64,000 nt of DNA from Blasia pusilla (GCA_050084515.1 CM114274.1:38006001-38070000); one strand, 5' to 3'; positions 35,835 to 47,685 are shown, counted from the first letter of the stretch. The notes: generated by a model not told the origin, from the letters alone. Translations and numbers: made by a program.

Positions 35835-35965
35835 TGCACACAAATTCAAAAAAAATTTGCTGCCCGTAGCAGGTGAAACATTTTCTTATTATCCAATTGT
35901 CACATGTCAAATAAACAAGTGTTTGCAAATCAAGAAGACACTCTCCCATACTAATATAGATGTTG
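35835..35965 (+). repeat. dispersed LINE-3'-tail repeat, copy 2
   Basis: Contains GTGTTTGCAAATCAAGAAGA followed by CACTCTC and an ATACTAATATAG-like end. These parallel the terminal bases of the LINE at 8840-8884 and the copies at 14829-14955 and 51283-51420 on the other strand. Confidence 0.65.
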
Positions 35966-36727
35966 GGCTATTTTTTCAAATAATAATTATGCATAATTTG
36001 CTTTTAAAAAATTATCCTGTACAATGAAATAGAAGATCTACCACTACTACATTCTCACCCATTAACAAGTTGCAAGAGTCGTAGATTAGTTGTAGTATGT
36101 TTTCATATTTGTGAGTCTTACTCGCAAATTTTAGAATCGGGACTTGCACATTGCACCCATAATATGAGCCAAAATCTTGGCTTCCTTGTGGTTAGTCGTG
36201 GTTGGATCGTAATGGACTTGCCAAATGCTCGCACTTGACTCGCACAATTTTCTCCTCTTTTCCTATTTGCTTCAAGCCTTTTGCGAGTTACATTCACAAG
36301 AGCCTCGCAAAAAAATTTGTTGGAGGCTCACAAATCTTTTCATTTCCAATTTTCACAATTAATTTCATGCACGCAAAAATATTTCCATCCAATGAATGTG
36401 TTCTTTCAATCAAACGAGCCAACTGATGCAAGAAATGTGTTACCTTTATATATACGGTCAAAATATGTACAAAAATACTTATGTATTATCATCGACTCTA
36501 TATCACCTACCTATGTCGTTCGCATGCATGTAATATGCCTCACATGCAAGGCTACACTACACTTGTAGAAGGTCGAGCACCCCCATATATCCCAATGGAC
36601 GTTGTCGTGGACTACATTTGTCTATTCCTAGTAATGCCCCTGCTAGGATGGTTATGTTTGATCCGGAATAGCAACATCTACCACAGACAGGCCTCATCCC
36701 TCCATTGGGACCATTATCCAACAAGGA
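35966..36727. other. spacer between the LINE tail and element C
   Basis: Nothing recognised. AAGGA at 36723-36727 is the candidate target-site duplication of element C. Confidence 0.5.
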
Positions 36728-36833
36728 TGTCGTGCGAATCCACATCGTCATACAACATACATCGCTGACATACCATACGCACATACATACATAACATACA
36801 CGAGAGTATCCACAAACGCAAGTGTACCACAAC
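36728..36833 (-). repeat. element C repeat B2 (outer 3' end)
   Basis: Near-identical to B1 at 37204-37310. In element orientation it follows A2 and ends GATTCGCACGACA, which forms the CA terminus of the element. Confidence 0.9.
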
Positions 36834-36996
36834 TGAAATCCGTGAAAGACCTACTGTCATAAAACACGTTTACAATCACATACAATCGAGCCAAACCCAC
36901 TCCACGATGGGAGAATCTAGGTCGAAGCTTGCGGGAAACACCATAGCCAAGAGCTCTACTCACTACCAAGGCTAACTCCCAACGCAACAGGCTCAA

Positions 36997-37021
36997 CTCA
37001 AAGAACTAACTGTTCTTTGAG
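36997..37021. repeat. 10-bp-arm stem-loop in repeat A2
   Basis: CTCAAAGAAC and GTTCTTTGAG flank TAACT. The same hairpin is kept in A1 at 46307-46331 with one loop change. It lies 10-40 bases downstream of the TATA-like box, where an RNA 5' end (start of R) would be expected. Confidence 0.85.
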
Positions 37022-37030
37022 GGCAAGCCA

Positions 37031-37040
37031 CCTTATATCC
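37031..37040 (-). promoter_or_regulatory. TATA-like box in element C terminal repeat
   Basis: GGATATAAGG on the minus strand, present in A2 and in A1 (46341-46350). Its orientation fits transcription of gag-pol. Confidence 0.5.
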
Positions 37041-37203
37041 TCCAACCTAAGAGCGGGCCCTACTGGGAAAGTCACCCCCAAGTGAGTAACCCCCAACCCT
37101 ATGTATGGAACCGCATCTCTACCAAGCCACTACGGTCCTACATAAGGAATGGCCTCTACCAGCACACCATACTCTACGACATAATCCGTATGGTCATGAC
37201 AGT

Positions 37204-37310
37204 TGTCGTGCGAATCCACATCGTCACACAACATACATCGCTGACATACCATAACCACATACATACATAATATAGACGAGAGTATCCACAAACGCAAGTG
37301 TACCACAACT
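37204..37310 (-). repeat. element C repeat B1 (inner 3' copy)
   Basis: 107 bp directly inside A2, separated from it by GT (AC in element orientation). On its inner side it is preceded by the purine-rich GTTAGGAGGGCGAG, in element orientation. Confidence 0.9.
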
Positions 37311-37482
37311 CGCCCTCCTAACTGGCGGTTAGGTCCCTCTAACTCCCAGGTAGCCCTATACATCTACTACATGCTATACACCTTCTTGGGTGCCCGAATC
37401 AGAAGGTCGGGTGCTAGGTTGCCCCATCGTTAGTCGCACATCTGTAATCCATATCATGCAAAGATCAAGTCATCTACCTCTC

Positions 37483-37660
37483 CTAAGTACATCGAGGACA
37501 AACCCACCTTCCAATAGGAACAACATCCAAACGTGGAGTCAAACACATCATGTGCCAACCCCTAGAACACCGATCACACACCAACATACGGGCTGCGTTA
37601 CCAGCAGACCCACACAACATGCACCTCAAGCTAGCACGTATCATGGCTAAGCTTGGGTCA
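37483..37660 (-). pseudogene. C-terminal PHD finger of element C polyprotein
   Basis: A complete C4HC3 pattern closes the polyprotein: CMLC, then CDRC four residues before GWH's His, MMC, and GRWVCPRCT followed by TAG. The Trp two residues before the last Cys pair is the usual PHD landmark. PHD fingers commonly read the methylation state of histone H3 Lys4. In a retroelement integrase this could steer integration, which is an inference. The finger follows the integrase C-terminal domain in the same frame (37809-37483). The finger itself has no lesion, although the upstream polyprotein is frameshifted. Confidence 0.85.
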
Positions 37661-38720
37661 ACAATACCATCCACATTTGGAAGATGACATGGCGCACAAT
37701 TACGCACATGGTCCTTCCAAACAACTCCATCACGACCCTCCAACATGAGAACTACATAAGCTAACACCTCTCGCACTCGTAAAATAGTGCGACCTGCCGT
37801 CAAATCCAACGTTGTCGGTGCAATCTATTGCAAATAGACATAGTCCCCCCACATGGAACCTACGAATCGATGGTCGATAACCTCCACCCCGAATGGTTGC
37901 ATACAAGCGTATCCTTGTGTTGAGCAATGGCAAGATTCTCAAAATTTGTTGGCATAACTCTCCGAAAGAGCTCGCCCGGCGAGAACAAACCCTCATCCAC
38001 ATCTCGGGTCATCAAGGTTCACCACCTCACTAGACTCGACCAATTCTTTGGCAAGTCCGGATCTCGGCCGTATAATGTAAAAATAAGGTTAGAAGGAAGC
38101 CAAGGATGCTTGGCGATCGAACCTATACCCCATGACTAACCATGGCAATCGAATATCCGGTCTCAAGATGCCCCTTCTTTAGGCCATACTTGCGCAATGC
38201 CCTCTTCACCGTCTCGAACCACACGCTCGGCCAAACCATCCGCCTCGGATGATCTCGAGGCGTGGTCCGATGATCAATCAACGCCTTGTCACACAAGACC
38301 GAAACTCACCAAACTCGTGACCCTGGTCGGTCAAGACTTCAAGCGGTGCACCAAAATGACTAAGCACTCTATCCGAAACGCATACGCCGTTCCTCACTTG
38401 CCTTGTCCGTAATGCCACCAACTCAATCCACTTGGAGAAGTGCTCCACCATCACCAACACATATCGATGATGTAAATAGTCCAACGGTAACGGTCCCATA
38501 AAATCCACACTCCAACGGTAACCCAACCTCATAATAGGCAAGGGGTGTAATTGTGGTGTAGGGGCATTAAATGATGCCCTCACCCGGTCACAAACCATAC
38601 AACGTGACACCAAGCTGCTGCACTGAGTATGCATGCCACGCCACCAATATGGCCAAGGAGTAAGCTATACGACGCTTTACCCCAAAATGTCCCAACTCCT
38701 CATGGGCATGTCGCACAATG
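37661..38720 (-). pseudogene. DDE integrase of element C, frameshifted
   Basis: The zinc-binding region ends CSSLVSRCMVCDRV. The catalytic core follows with WSVDFMGPLPLDY (first D), FSKWIELVAL and VLTDQGHEFGEF (second D). This is the rve core of Ty3/gypsy integrases. Further on are the GGGYRPSIRRFH segment and the WKDHVRNCAPCHLP segment that precedes the PHD finger. Frameshifts occur at about 38280 and 37800. The presence of a DDE core matters because the terminal repeats look like those of tyrosine-recombinase elements. Confidence 0.88.
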
Positions 38721-39099
38721 CGCTCTCTCTCGAGCCAAATGTGGCACTACTCCTACTCTACCATCCTCCCACACGCGGAGAATATGTGTTCCCTCCAATC
38801 GATACCTCTTAGCACGTTGAAGAACACGGTCTCGCTCCTTGGCACTCACTATGCCTGGCACCCTCTTGGTCCGTAGGAACTCCAACACCAACGCATCATC
38901 ATGAATATCACGCTGATCCGTACCACCATCTCCAACCTTAGGATCAAGGTGGCCATCTACCCTCCGACTAGAGTAAGATATCATGTGGTCCTCCATACTA
39001 GAGTCCACCCCTAACCAACATAAAAGGCGGATGCATGCCAACTTGGCACCATCTCCTCATCAACCTCGCCATGCCATCTAGCCCAGATTGTATCCTCTT

Positions 39100-39545
39100 G
39101 GCTAGTACATGGGTTCCTACTCAACCCATCAAGCATCAAGGTTGGTAACTCTAGGTCTATGTACCACCGGAAGTCATACTCTGTAAGATAAGAGCCCACC
39201 GTGCAAGCTTCCTGTAAGCTTCTCCGACTCCATCAACCACTTGAGCGGTGGTGATCGATAACAAGGGTAAATCGTGTGCCAAACAAGTAACACCTAAAGT
39301 GTGTGCCACACCACACACTCTTGCCAAGCACTCTCCCTCATATGAACTATAGCGCGACTCCATTTGCATTATTCGAACGACTTGCATAGGCCACCACAAA
39401 CTCCATGTGCTCATCATCATGTTGTGTCAACACCGCTCCAAGTCCCAACCTACTCCAATCGTTGTGTAATCGAAATGGGCGCCCTCGATAGGTCTCCTCA
39501 AGATAGGCGCGCCACCAACTAGGCCTTAAGCTCCACAAAAGCTCT
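39100..39545 (-). pseudogene. RNase H domain of element C
   Basis: The domain starts RLHNDWSRLGLGAVLTQHDD, with its first catalytic Asp in the NDWS context. It goes on with EFVVAYASRSNN and, after a frameshift, RYSSYEGECLARV with its Glu, then GKLARW-like KLARWALILQS. This is the normal position, between RT and integrase. Confidence 0.85.
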
Positions 39546-39551
39546 CTCTGA

Positions 39552-40577
39552 TCATCTCCCGAGGTGCCACTCTTGATCTGATTTCAGCAATTGGTTCAAA
39601 GGCTTTGCCATAGCACTAAATCCCTTCACATACCTCCGATAGTAGTTCGCCAATCCCATGAATGCTCGAACTCTACTCACATCTATCTGACGCGGAATAA
39701 GTGCAATAGCCTCCACCTTTGCTTTTCGAACTCCCAAACCACATGGATAGATCACATGACCCAAGTACTCAACATCCTCATGGAAGAACTTACACTTTCT
39801 GGATGCAACGTAGACCATGAGCTTTCAACCCGCTCAAACACCATCTGCAAATGTATATGATGCTCCTCCACCGTGTTCTTGAACACCAAGATATCATCAA
39901 TGTAACACCGAACAAAATCCAACCCCCTGCTAGGATCCTGTCCATCACTCTTTGAAACTTGGCGGGTGCATTCTTCAACCCAAAGGGTAAGAATTTCCCT
40001 TTGGTACAAACAATCCTTGCCATGAGAGTTGACACCCCAAAATGTTGTCTTGGCCTTGTCACTCTCCCGAATCGGCAATTGATGGTATCTGCCGAAGATC
40101 CAAAATCTTGAAAATCTTTGCCTGTCCCACCACATCAAAGATCTCCTCAGTGTAGGCATGGCATACCTATCGGCCTTGGTTTGCCGATTGATAGGACGGT
40201 AATCTCCACACATCCGCCTATCCGTGTAGTTGCCATGCATATCCTTTTAGCGAGCATGACAATGGCGATGCATACTCTCCATGCGACAACTCCACTAATC
40301 CGGCCTCCAAAAGGTCCAACGTCCCTACTCGAATCAGGTCCCTCTCCATATCACTATATCGGTAGGGACGACGGAAGATTGGCGTATCACTAGCCAAATC
40401 AATCCGTATACCGGGTCCAACCAGAGAATCCAACTCCTTCATGCTAAAGGAAAAACAACTCCTATAAGCACGTAGGAACTGTGTCAAGCGTCGTTTCTCA
40501 CCTCCCGTAAGCTTGGGCCCAAGTAATGGCTCCCAAGTCTCCTCCACTGGCATACTAGAGGGAGAGGACGATGCCAT
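39552..40577 (-). pseudogene. reverse transcriptase of element C, frameshifted
   Basis: Begins with IDLASDTPIFRRPYRYSD and LLEAGLVELSHGEYASP, the usual gypsy RT entry. Then come MCGDYRPINRQTKADRYAMP, YHQLPIRESDKAKTTFWGV, LPFGLKNAPAKFQRVMDRIL (in the neighbouring frame) and the catalytic box CYIDDILVF near 39905. The connection region has CKFFHEDVEYLGHVI and VRAFMGLANYYRRYVKGF. The domain is readable throughout but split over three frames. Confidence 0.92.
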
Positions 40578-41765
40578 TGGCTGCTACGCAACCCCCTCAC
40601 AAGATGATACACCCTTAGCTACACCATCATCTGAGCAAATAACTCCTCCACCAGCATGAGCAACCAACTCCACATGCCCAGCCATTACATCCCATTTACT
40701 CCAAGGATGCAAAATACTACTCTCTCGCTTGGTGACGCTCTACCGTCCGGTAGCCATCGAGCTTATAACAAGGGGTGGAAGACCCACAGACATAGTCCGA
40801 AGTCGACATTTGCCGCCATACCAAGACTCAAAATCCAAGTCAAACACCAGTCCATGGCCTTTGACCCAACACATGACGTCGTGAAGCCTCGTAAATAGAA
40901 GCAACATTTGTCACACTAGTAGCAAATCCCATCGCACGCTCTCTCTCATCAGCGTTAGGCTCCACCAACTGTCGCACATGAGAATCCCATACAAGCCCGG
41001 ACCACCTTCCCTATAGGCATGTGACGAGGGAGAACTCACAAATGTGGGTAGTGCCATCCTAGGTGGCCCACACGGTTCACCATTGCCATGGGTGACCGAT
41101 CAATAACCCTCATCACTTGGGAAAGTAGCCAAAGATATCAAGATACTATCCGAAGGCGAGGATCCCACCGCATTGCATCATATGCTCGACGTAGAACCTC
41201 CCCTAGGCAACAAGTTTGTCCACCACAAGCGTGGGCGATGTGCACGCTGTGAGCCAACTCATGGCTGCATCCAACAACACCGCTGGTCCAATCCAAGAGC
41301 GCACCTCATGAACACTAGCCATCATCCGGGTCCGAGTGTCACCCAACAATGGAACATTCTCCAGAATGTAAGGTAGAGCACGTGCTCGATGAACTGAAGA
41401 TGTCGTAACACCCGTAACATCTCCCAAAACAATCGAGACCTAGGGTCATGTAATCCCTCACCACGACCAAAGACGTGTATGACCACGACATGGCCATCCA
41501 AAGCAATCACCAAATCCACGGGACCAATTCTCTCAAGGTCTGCGTCCCCAACAATGCAATGTGTGATGGTAAAGCACGCTGGTACCCACGAATAGCGATG
41601 GCGGAAAAAACTCAGGATATCTCATCAACTAACCAATATGTCGGGATGAGACTCTGGGCCATCTCATCTCGCTCCACATACACGTATCTCCAGACAGGAA
41701 TACCGGCCTGCAACACTGCACCAAACCAAAGTGCTAATCCCACCAAAGAGATCTAACACACAAAT
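40578..41765 (-). pseudogene. C5 cytosine DNA methyltransferase domain within gypsy pol, element C
   Basis: Unlike copy B, this copy keeps the S-adenosylmethionine-binding motif I, VLDLFGGIST (about 41762-41731). It is followed by WRYVYVERDEMAQ (motif II) and VDLVIA. Catalytic motif IV reads GWPCRGHTR in a shifted frame near 41487, so Gln of PCQ is Arg here. Next come GEGLHDPRSRLFWEMLRVLR, motif VI LPYILENVP (about 41370) and VEPNADERERAMGF with SRRHVLGQ towards the C-terminus (about 40950-40870). The order of motifs is that of a full C5 methyltransferase of about 320 residues between the retropepsin-like region and RT. Several frameshifts and a stop (about 41620) make it inactive. Confidence 0.88.
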
Positions 41766-43000
41766 GCCCTCCGGCGGATATTGCCATACAATAGGTGTAG
41801 TATCCAAGGGGATAACCCAAGCTTGGCGGGCGAAGTAGGAGTCCTCCGTGAGGCCTCCTCTTCCTCGTGAGGTATAATGACCTCACACCAAGCCTCTGCA
41901 CTAGGCGTCGGCCTCTTGCCGTAGTGCACCGCTTTGAACTCCAAAAGGCACATCCAACGATGAGGATGCCATTGCTACAAAAATAGGGACCTCCTCTTCC
42001 TCCTCATGCGCAGGAGAATCCATAGCGAAACATTACCCTCCAAAAGTCTCATGGCCAAGTGACTACTCCACTAAAACCACCCACAGGATGCTAACTTTGT
42101 TGGGGAAGACCCTCTGGTCGAGCCCGAAATAAATCTCACAGAACTTGGCTCATACGTCCATCCCGGACGCCAACCTGGTCTATAAGACGTTGTCTCAATC
42201 CAGTAATCCATCTCAAAACCCATCGGGTACAATCATCGCTCCTCCAACTAGTACATCATACGACTCGGTGATGTGACTACATGCAGATACTCCCAACCGG
42301 GAGCTATCGATCGCATGATCTGGTCTCAACTATACAGAAAACTTCTCCCGTGTCATGAATTGAGACCTATCATTGGCTCCTCAAGTGATGTTTGAATCTG
42401 GAATGGGCAAGGCTCAAGCTCGACCTCCGAATACCCAAACCAATACATGCCGCCTTTCCCAACATCAAAGGTTGGGCACCACGATCTAACAAGACTCTAT
42501 CGGTCTATACACTGTCTGTAGGACTCACCAATCGGAAGATCCCGATCCGGTTGTCCAACATACATACACCAGGTGTATGCTCTCTCACGATCAATGGTGG
42601 CCGGTATTTGGTAATGCATCCATCTTCGCCATTTCTTTGCGCTTAAGTAGCACCGGTACTCAATGCTACTCATGACATAGAGGGTCGCTCCACCGCAACA
42701 CCCTCATCCACCTCAACACGTAGCAAGAATACCCCACGTTCACAACGTGGTCGCTAATGAAATACAAGAGCTAAGTCAACTCTTAAAGCCATCGACTCGT
42801 GGCGAAAACAATGGGGATCCCAACATGAAGTTGCCATCGGCATATCTTTGCATTGGATGTTGCATCCGTGTCTACTACACGCGATGTAGATGCCTCGATC
42901 CCCCATTGTCGACTCAATAGGCTGCGAGGAACCATGGATGGAGTCCTAAGCACCTAAGACACAAGAAGAATGACTGGGAAGCCTAGCTCGCCTCCCACCT
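41766..43000 (-). pseudogene. retropepsin-like region and linker of element C
   Basis: Blocks TFDVGKGGMYWFGY, ELEPCPFQIQTSL and YPMGFEMDYWIETTSYRPGW align with copy B. An acidic linker of about 400 bp (41953-41766, EEEEASRRTPTSPAK) separates this region from the methyltransferase and is missing in copy B. Protease identity is by position; no intact active site is visible. Confidence 0.55.
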
Positions 43001-44660
43001 CACCCCTCTGTGGGTCCAACTCCACAAGAGCACCACGTGGCTATGACGCTCGAGTGGCTCCTCTGAATCGCAGTTGATGCCTCAACCTTTTTGTCTTTGC
43101 GCTGACTCGCCATATAAGAGAGATCATCCCTCCATAAGAGGTGGAAGCCCCTACTCCCGAACCTCGATCTATGTTGGATACCGACCATAGTAGCCAACTT
43201 GCTCCAACTGCTCAATCCTGGCAACCATAGCTGACTCTGTCGTAGTGGTAGGGGTAGCCACCGTAGGCTCTCCAACCACTGGTCCACCTCTACCATCCCT
43301 ACCACCTCTACCACCTCGGCCTCTCGGAGCTACTCCACCACAGCCACGGCCTGATCTCAACTCTGGATGAAGATCAAAGCAACGCTCTCGAGGATGACCT
43401 AGTCTCCCGCAATGATCACACTGAGTTGGGGCCGACTGAGGCCCATCCTCCAGAGTCCGTCTCCCATCCTCTTGGGGACAAAACTTCCTAACATGATCAC
43501 CTCCACATGTCCAACATGACTGTCCTTGTTGCGGGGCAGCAAATGAAGGCAATGGTCTCTGCACAAATGTCCCTCTAGGACTTGACTGAGGTCGCGTGTA
43601 CCCCCCACGACTCCCACTACTACTACCACCACCACTACTACGAGATTGTGAGGTGGGCGGCTGAACACGAGAAGTAGTAGTTGTATCCCTATTGAATGCG
43701 GATGTCACCACTCTCTCCTTCACCATGTTAAGCTCAATCTTCTCAGATAGAGCAAACACATGGGTCAATGTGGGTGAATCATCACTCATAAGAGTAGCAT
43801 CACGGACCCTACGGCGCAAATCTCTGTCCAAGATCCCATACCAAAACTGGACTGCTTGATCCTCAGTCACACCCTGGGTAACTGAAATCAAGCGTCGCAT
43901 ACGCGTGTATGCCTCACGAAGACTCTCACCAGTCTTTCGCTCAAAGTCCTGAAGATTCCTCAACTTCTCCGTCTTCACTCCTTGATAGTTCTTCTTCAAC
44001 CTCTTGAAGAACTCTGCAACCGGGCTAAACGATGGTAGGGCACTAGTACCTCCACTAGTACCCCCACTAGTACCTCCACTGGTACCCCCACTCCGGCTCG
44101 TACTCGTACCACTCAGCGTCGGGCTGGCTTGCATAGTAGGAGCACTACTACCAATACCACCATGGGTGATAGACACATAGCCTGGAGACCAATATTATCT
44201 GCATGCCACAATCTCAGCAACATGGTCCTTCCTAAACTCATGGTAATCATCCATGGGTGGTCCTTCCAAGTGCTGAAACAACCCCTTCCAAGCCAAGAAG
44301 GGTGTAAACAACGTGGCGTTTCGCAACATCTGCATATCACACCACGTATCAAACTCCTGCATGAAGTCCTCCAACTCAATGGTATCCACTGCACCCGAGT
44401 ATCGTCGTGGGCCCTTCATGGCCCCATATCCACCGTCCATGTCCCAAATCAATGGAGGTGCAACACTCGATAACAACGTAGAAGACTCGGTGTTTGGAAC
44501 ACCCTCGTCCTCCTCTTCATCAACCGTCGGAAGTGGAAAAGGTAGCCGATACCTAAATCCACTCCGTGTGAAACCACCAATATCCGCACCACGGTCCCCA
44601 ACCGAGACCACCCGACTGACTCGTGATGACCAACGCCGATGCCGCACCACCACCAAATTA
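43001..44660 (-). pseudogene. gag of element C with two CCHC zinc knuckles
   Basis: The N-terminal part (44656-44195) carries PRRYSGAVDTIELEDFMQEF and WCDMQMLRNATLFTPF. After a frameshift near 44185, a 335-residue frame (44176-43169) holds a GGTS tandem repeat, FSPVAEFFKRLKKNYQG, RKTGESLREAYTRMRRLI and the capsid-like QFWYGILDRDLRRRVRDA. It ends with the knuckles CWTCGGDHVRKFC and CDHCGRLGHPRERC, then an Arg/Gly-rich tail. The second knuckle is a canonical C-x2-C-x4-H-x4-C. Gag packages element RNA into particles. Confidence 0.88.
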
Positions 44661-46143
44661 CCAAGTGACGTCGATGTCGCTATACTATTCTAGCTCTACT
44701 AGCTATGGGGTGTAGGCAACCTAACTTGTCATCACCACAAGAAGTCTCCCACAATCTACTCGTCATCCCTCCACCTCACTCACTACCGGTAGCACACAGA
44801 GTAACACTACTCTGGAAATCAGCGTCAACCCTAACAATGGGCGCGCAAGCAAGAAGCACGATGGAGGGGATCCAAACACAGGAAATCCAACGACAACCCT
44901 CCAATCGCAAATGGAAATCAAGGTAACACAATCCACCAAACGTGGTGCCCTCTGAATCCACAAAACCCACCACACAATTCTAACGCATAATAGCTACTCG
45001 CCGTGGGTCGATGACGTGCTAGTCGAACGCGCAAAGACACCTGAAAATATCACCTGCATGGAGAGGCTACACCGTACTATGCGCTAGAGGTACATCAACC
45101 AAAAACCTGAGATGCATAAAGCGCCTAACACATCTCCGAACAGCACCAAATGAGCTACAACAGTCTCTACACTGGCATAGTTAAGAACTCGGCAGTTAAG
45201 CGTCCTCCAGGCAGAATAGCCCAAAGATGGGTGACCACTTATGCAAAACTCAAATCCCAAATCCTGCAAAAATTGCCTCACGCCCAAGCAAGGCCCAAGC
45301 AAGCAAGCTTGCTTGCTTGCTCCTTGCTCCTTACTCCGCCTCTCATGCCCACTCGCCCCGAGCTACCACGAGTTGCCTCGAAGCCTCGAAATGCTCGAGA
45401 AATGCTCGAGACATGCCCCTATCGCCACGCTTCGCCATGCTTCGCTATGGAGAGAGGTCCAACCAGGGCGCCCCCAACGGGATAGGCGTCTCCAAAAATG
45501 AACGAGTCACCAACCAACCACCCCTCCGATCCATTTGTCACCATAGCTAGACCTTGAGCTAGTCCGCGAAATTTCGATCGAAATTACTTCACAAATCGTG
45601 ACCAAATCAGATCTCATTTTTCAGATTCAATTGACCACCATAGCTATCTCCCCACAAAAACTCAGCTACAACCGAGCTCCGTACTCGAGCTAAAAATCAG
45701 ACAAACTTGTTGTCCATACACCTCTAGAACCGAAAATCGGCGGCGCTTCCGCCAAGTTTCATGCACGCAGAAATCCAACGCTCCACGCACTCGGCGAGAT
45801 AGCTTCACATGAGATCACAATACAAGTAGCAATAGGAACCTCTCACCCGATCTGGATGAACTTCACAGAGCTTCGCACTCCAAGCTCTCCACATCGAAAA
45901 GCGCCGAACACGACCCGAATCTTCAATGCTTGATAACTTCCAACTCCCTTGACGAAATCCGGCGATCTACGGCGCGTTGGAAAGCTCTCAAAGGCGCTTC
46001 TTTCCCAACTGACCATGCACCTGATTCACACCTCCAACATAGGCAACAAGCCGCGAACATCCACGGTGAGTACACAATCAGCCCTAACCGGATCCTCTTG
46101 ATCTACAATCGAAAGCTACTATCGATCTACTCGATTCTTTGAG
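44661..46143 (-). other. untranslated leader of element C
   Basis: About 1.5 kb between A1 and gag. Short frames on both strands show no motif. The bases next to A1 read CTCAAAGAATCGAGTAG in element orientation, again not a TGG-type tRNA primer site. Confidence 0.6.
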
Positions 46144-46510
46144 TGAAATCCGTGAAAGACCTACTGTCATAAAACACGTTTACAATCACATACAATCCAG
46201 CCAAACCCACTCCACGATGGGAGAATCTAGGTCAAAGCTTGCGGGAAACACCATAGCCAAGAGCTCTACTCACTACCAAGGCTAACTCCCAACGTAACAG
46301 GCTCAACTCAAAGAACTGACTGTTCTTTGAGGGCAAGCCACCTTATATCCTCCAACCTAAGAGCGGGCCCTACTGAGAAAGTCACCCCCAAGTGAGTAAC
46401 ACCAACCCTATGTATGGAACGGCATCTCTACCAAGCCACTACGGTCCTACATAAGAAATGGCCTCTACCAGCACACCATACTCTACGACATAATCCGTAT
46501 GGTCATGACA
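46144..46510 (-). repeat. element C repeat A1 (5' terminal repeat)
   Basis: 367 bp matching A2 at 36834-37201. No copy of the B repeat follows it on the inner side, in contrast to an ordinary LTR element with identical ends. Confidence 0.95.
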
Positions 46511-47377
<867 letters not shown>

Positions 47378-47685
47378 CCGTTAGAAGCTTCTAGACAACA
47401 TTGCGCATAAGCAGTAAGACAACATTGCACACAATGCTCGTAGAAAGATGGCTATTAGAGAGCCCGAGAGGATCGAGTAAGCAGATTCTTTCCTGCTCTA
47501 ATACTAAAATCTCCAATTGGGGTCATATTCGCATCCGCAAGGAAGCAATAGTGGTCAAAGCACAATACCAACTCAAGATCAATAAATCTCAAGCATCGCA
47601 CCGCATCTTCGGGTTTGGGATTGGTTTAGTACAAATCATTAGGTTGGGTTAGAGCACATTGTTTTGCAAGGCTCTTCCGGATGTT

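Larger units (their letters stand above)
36834..37201 (-). repeat. element C repeat A2 (3' copy)
   Basis: 368 bp, about 97-98% identical to A1 at 46144-46510. It begins TGTCATGACC in element orientation. Confidence 0.95.
36728..46510 (-). mobile_element. Ty3/gypsy-like retrotransposon C: methyltransferase, PHD finger, split terminal repeats
   Basis: 9,783-bp minus-strand element with both ends present. Its ends are TG...CA, and AGGA (or AAGGA, sharing one base) flanks it on both sides (36723-36727 and 46510-46514). From its 5' end: A1 repeat, leader of about 1.5 kb, gag with two zinc knuckles, retropepsin-like region, C5 DNA methyltransferase, RT, RNase H, DDE integrase, PHD finger, then B1-A2-B2. 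A1 and A2 differ at about eight positions in 367, and B1 and B2 at about six in 107. The insertion is therefore not very recent, and all repeats are of similar age. Every coding block carries frameshifts or stops. It lacks the C-terminal chromodomain of plant chromoviruses; a PHD finger stands there instead. Confidence 0.92.

Noticed and set aside
40578-41765. A host methyltransferase gene into which the element inserted
   Set aside because: Two independent copies carry the domain in the same pol position and strand between retropepsin-like and RT blocks.
36728-46510. Classification of element C as a tyrosine-recombinase (DIRS/PAT/Ngaro) element because of its split repeats
   Set aside because: A DDE integrase core is present, the ends are TG...CA, a short target duplication flanks it, and no recombinase motif was seen.
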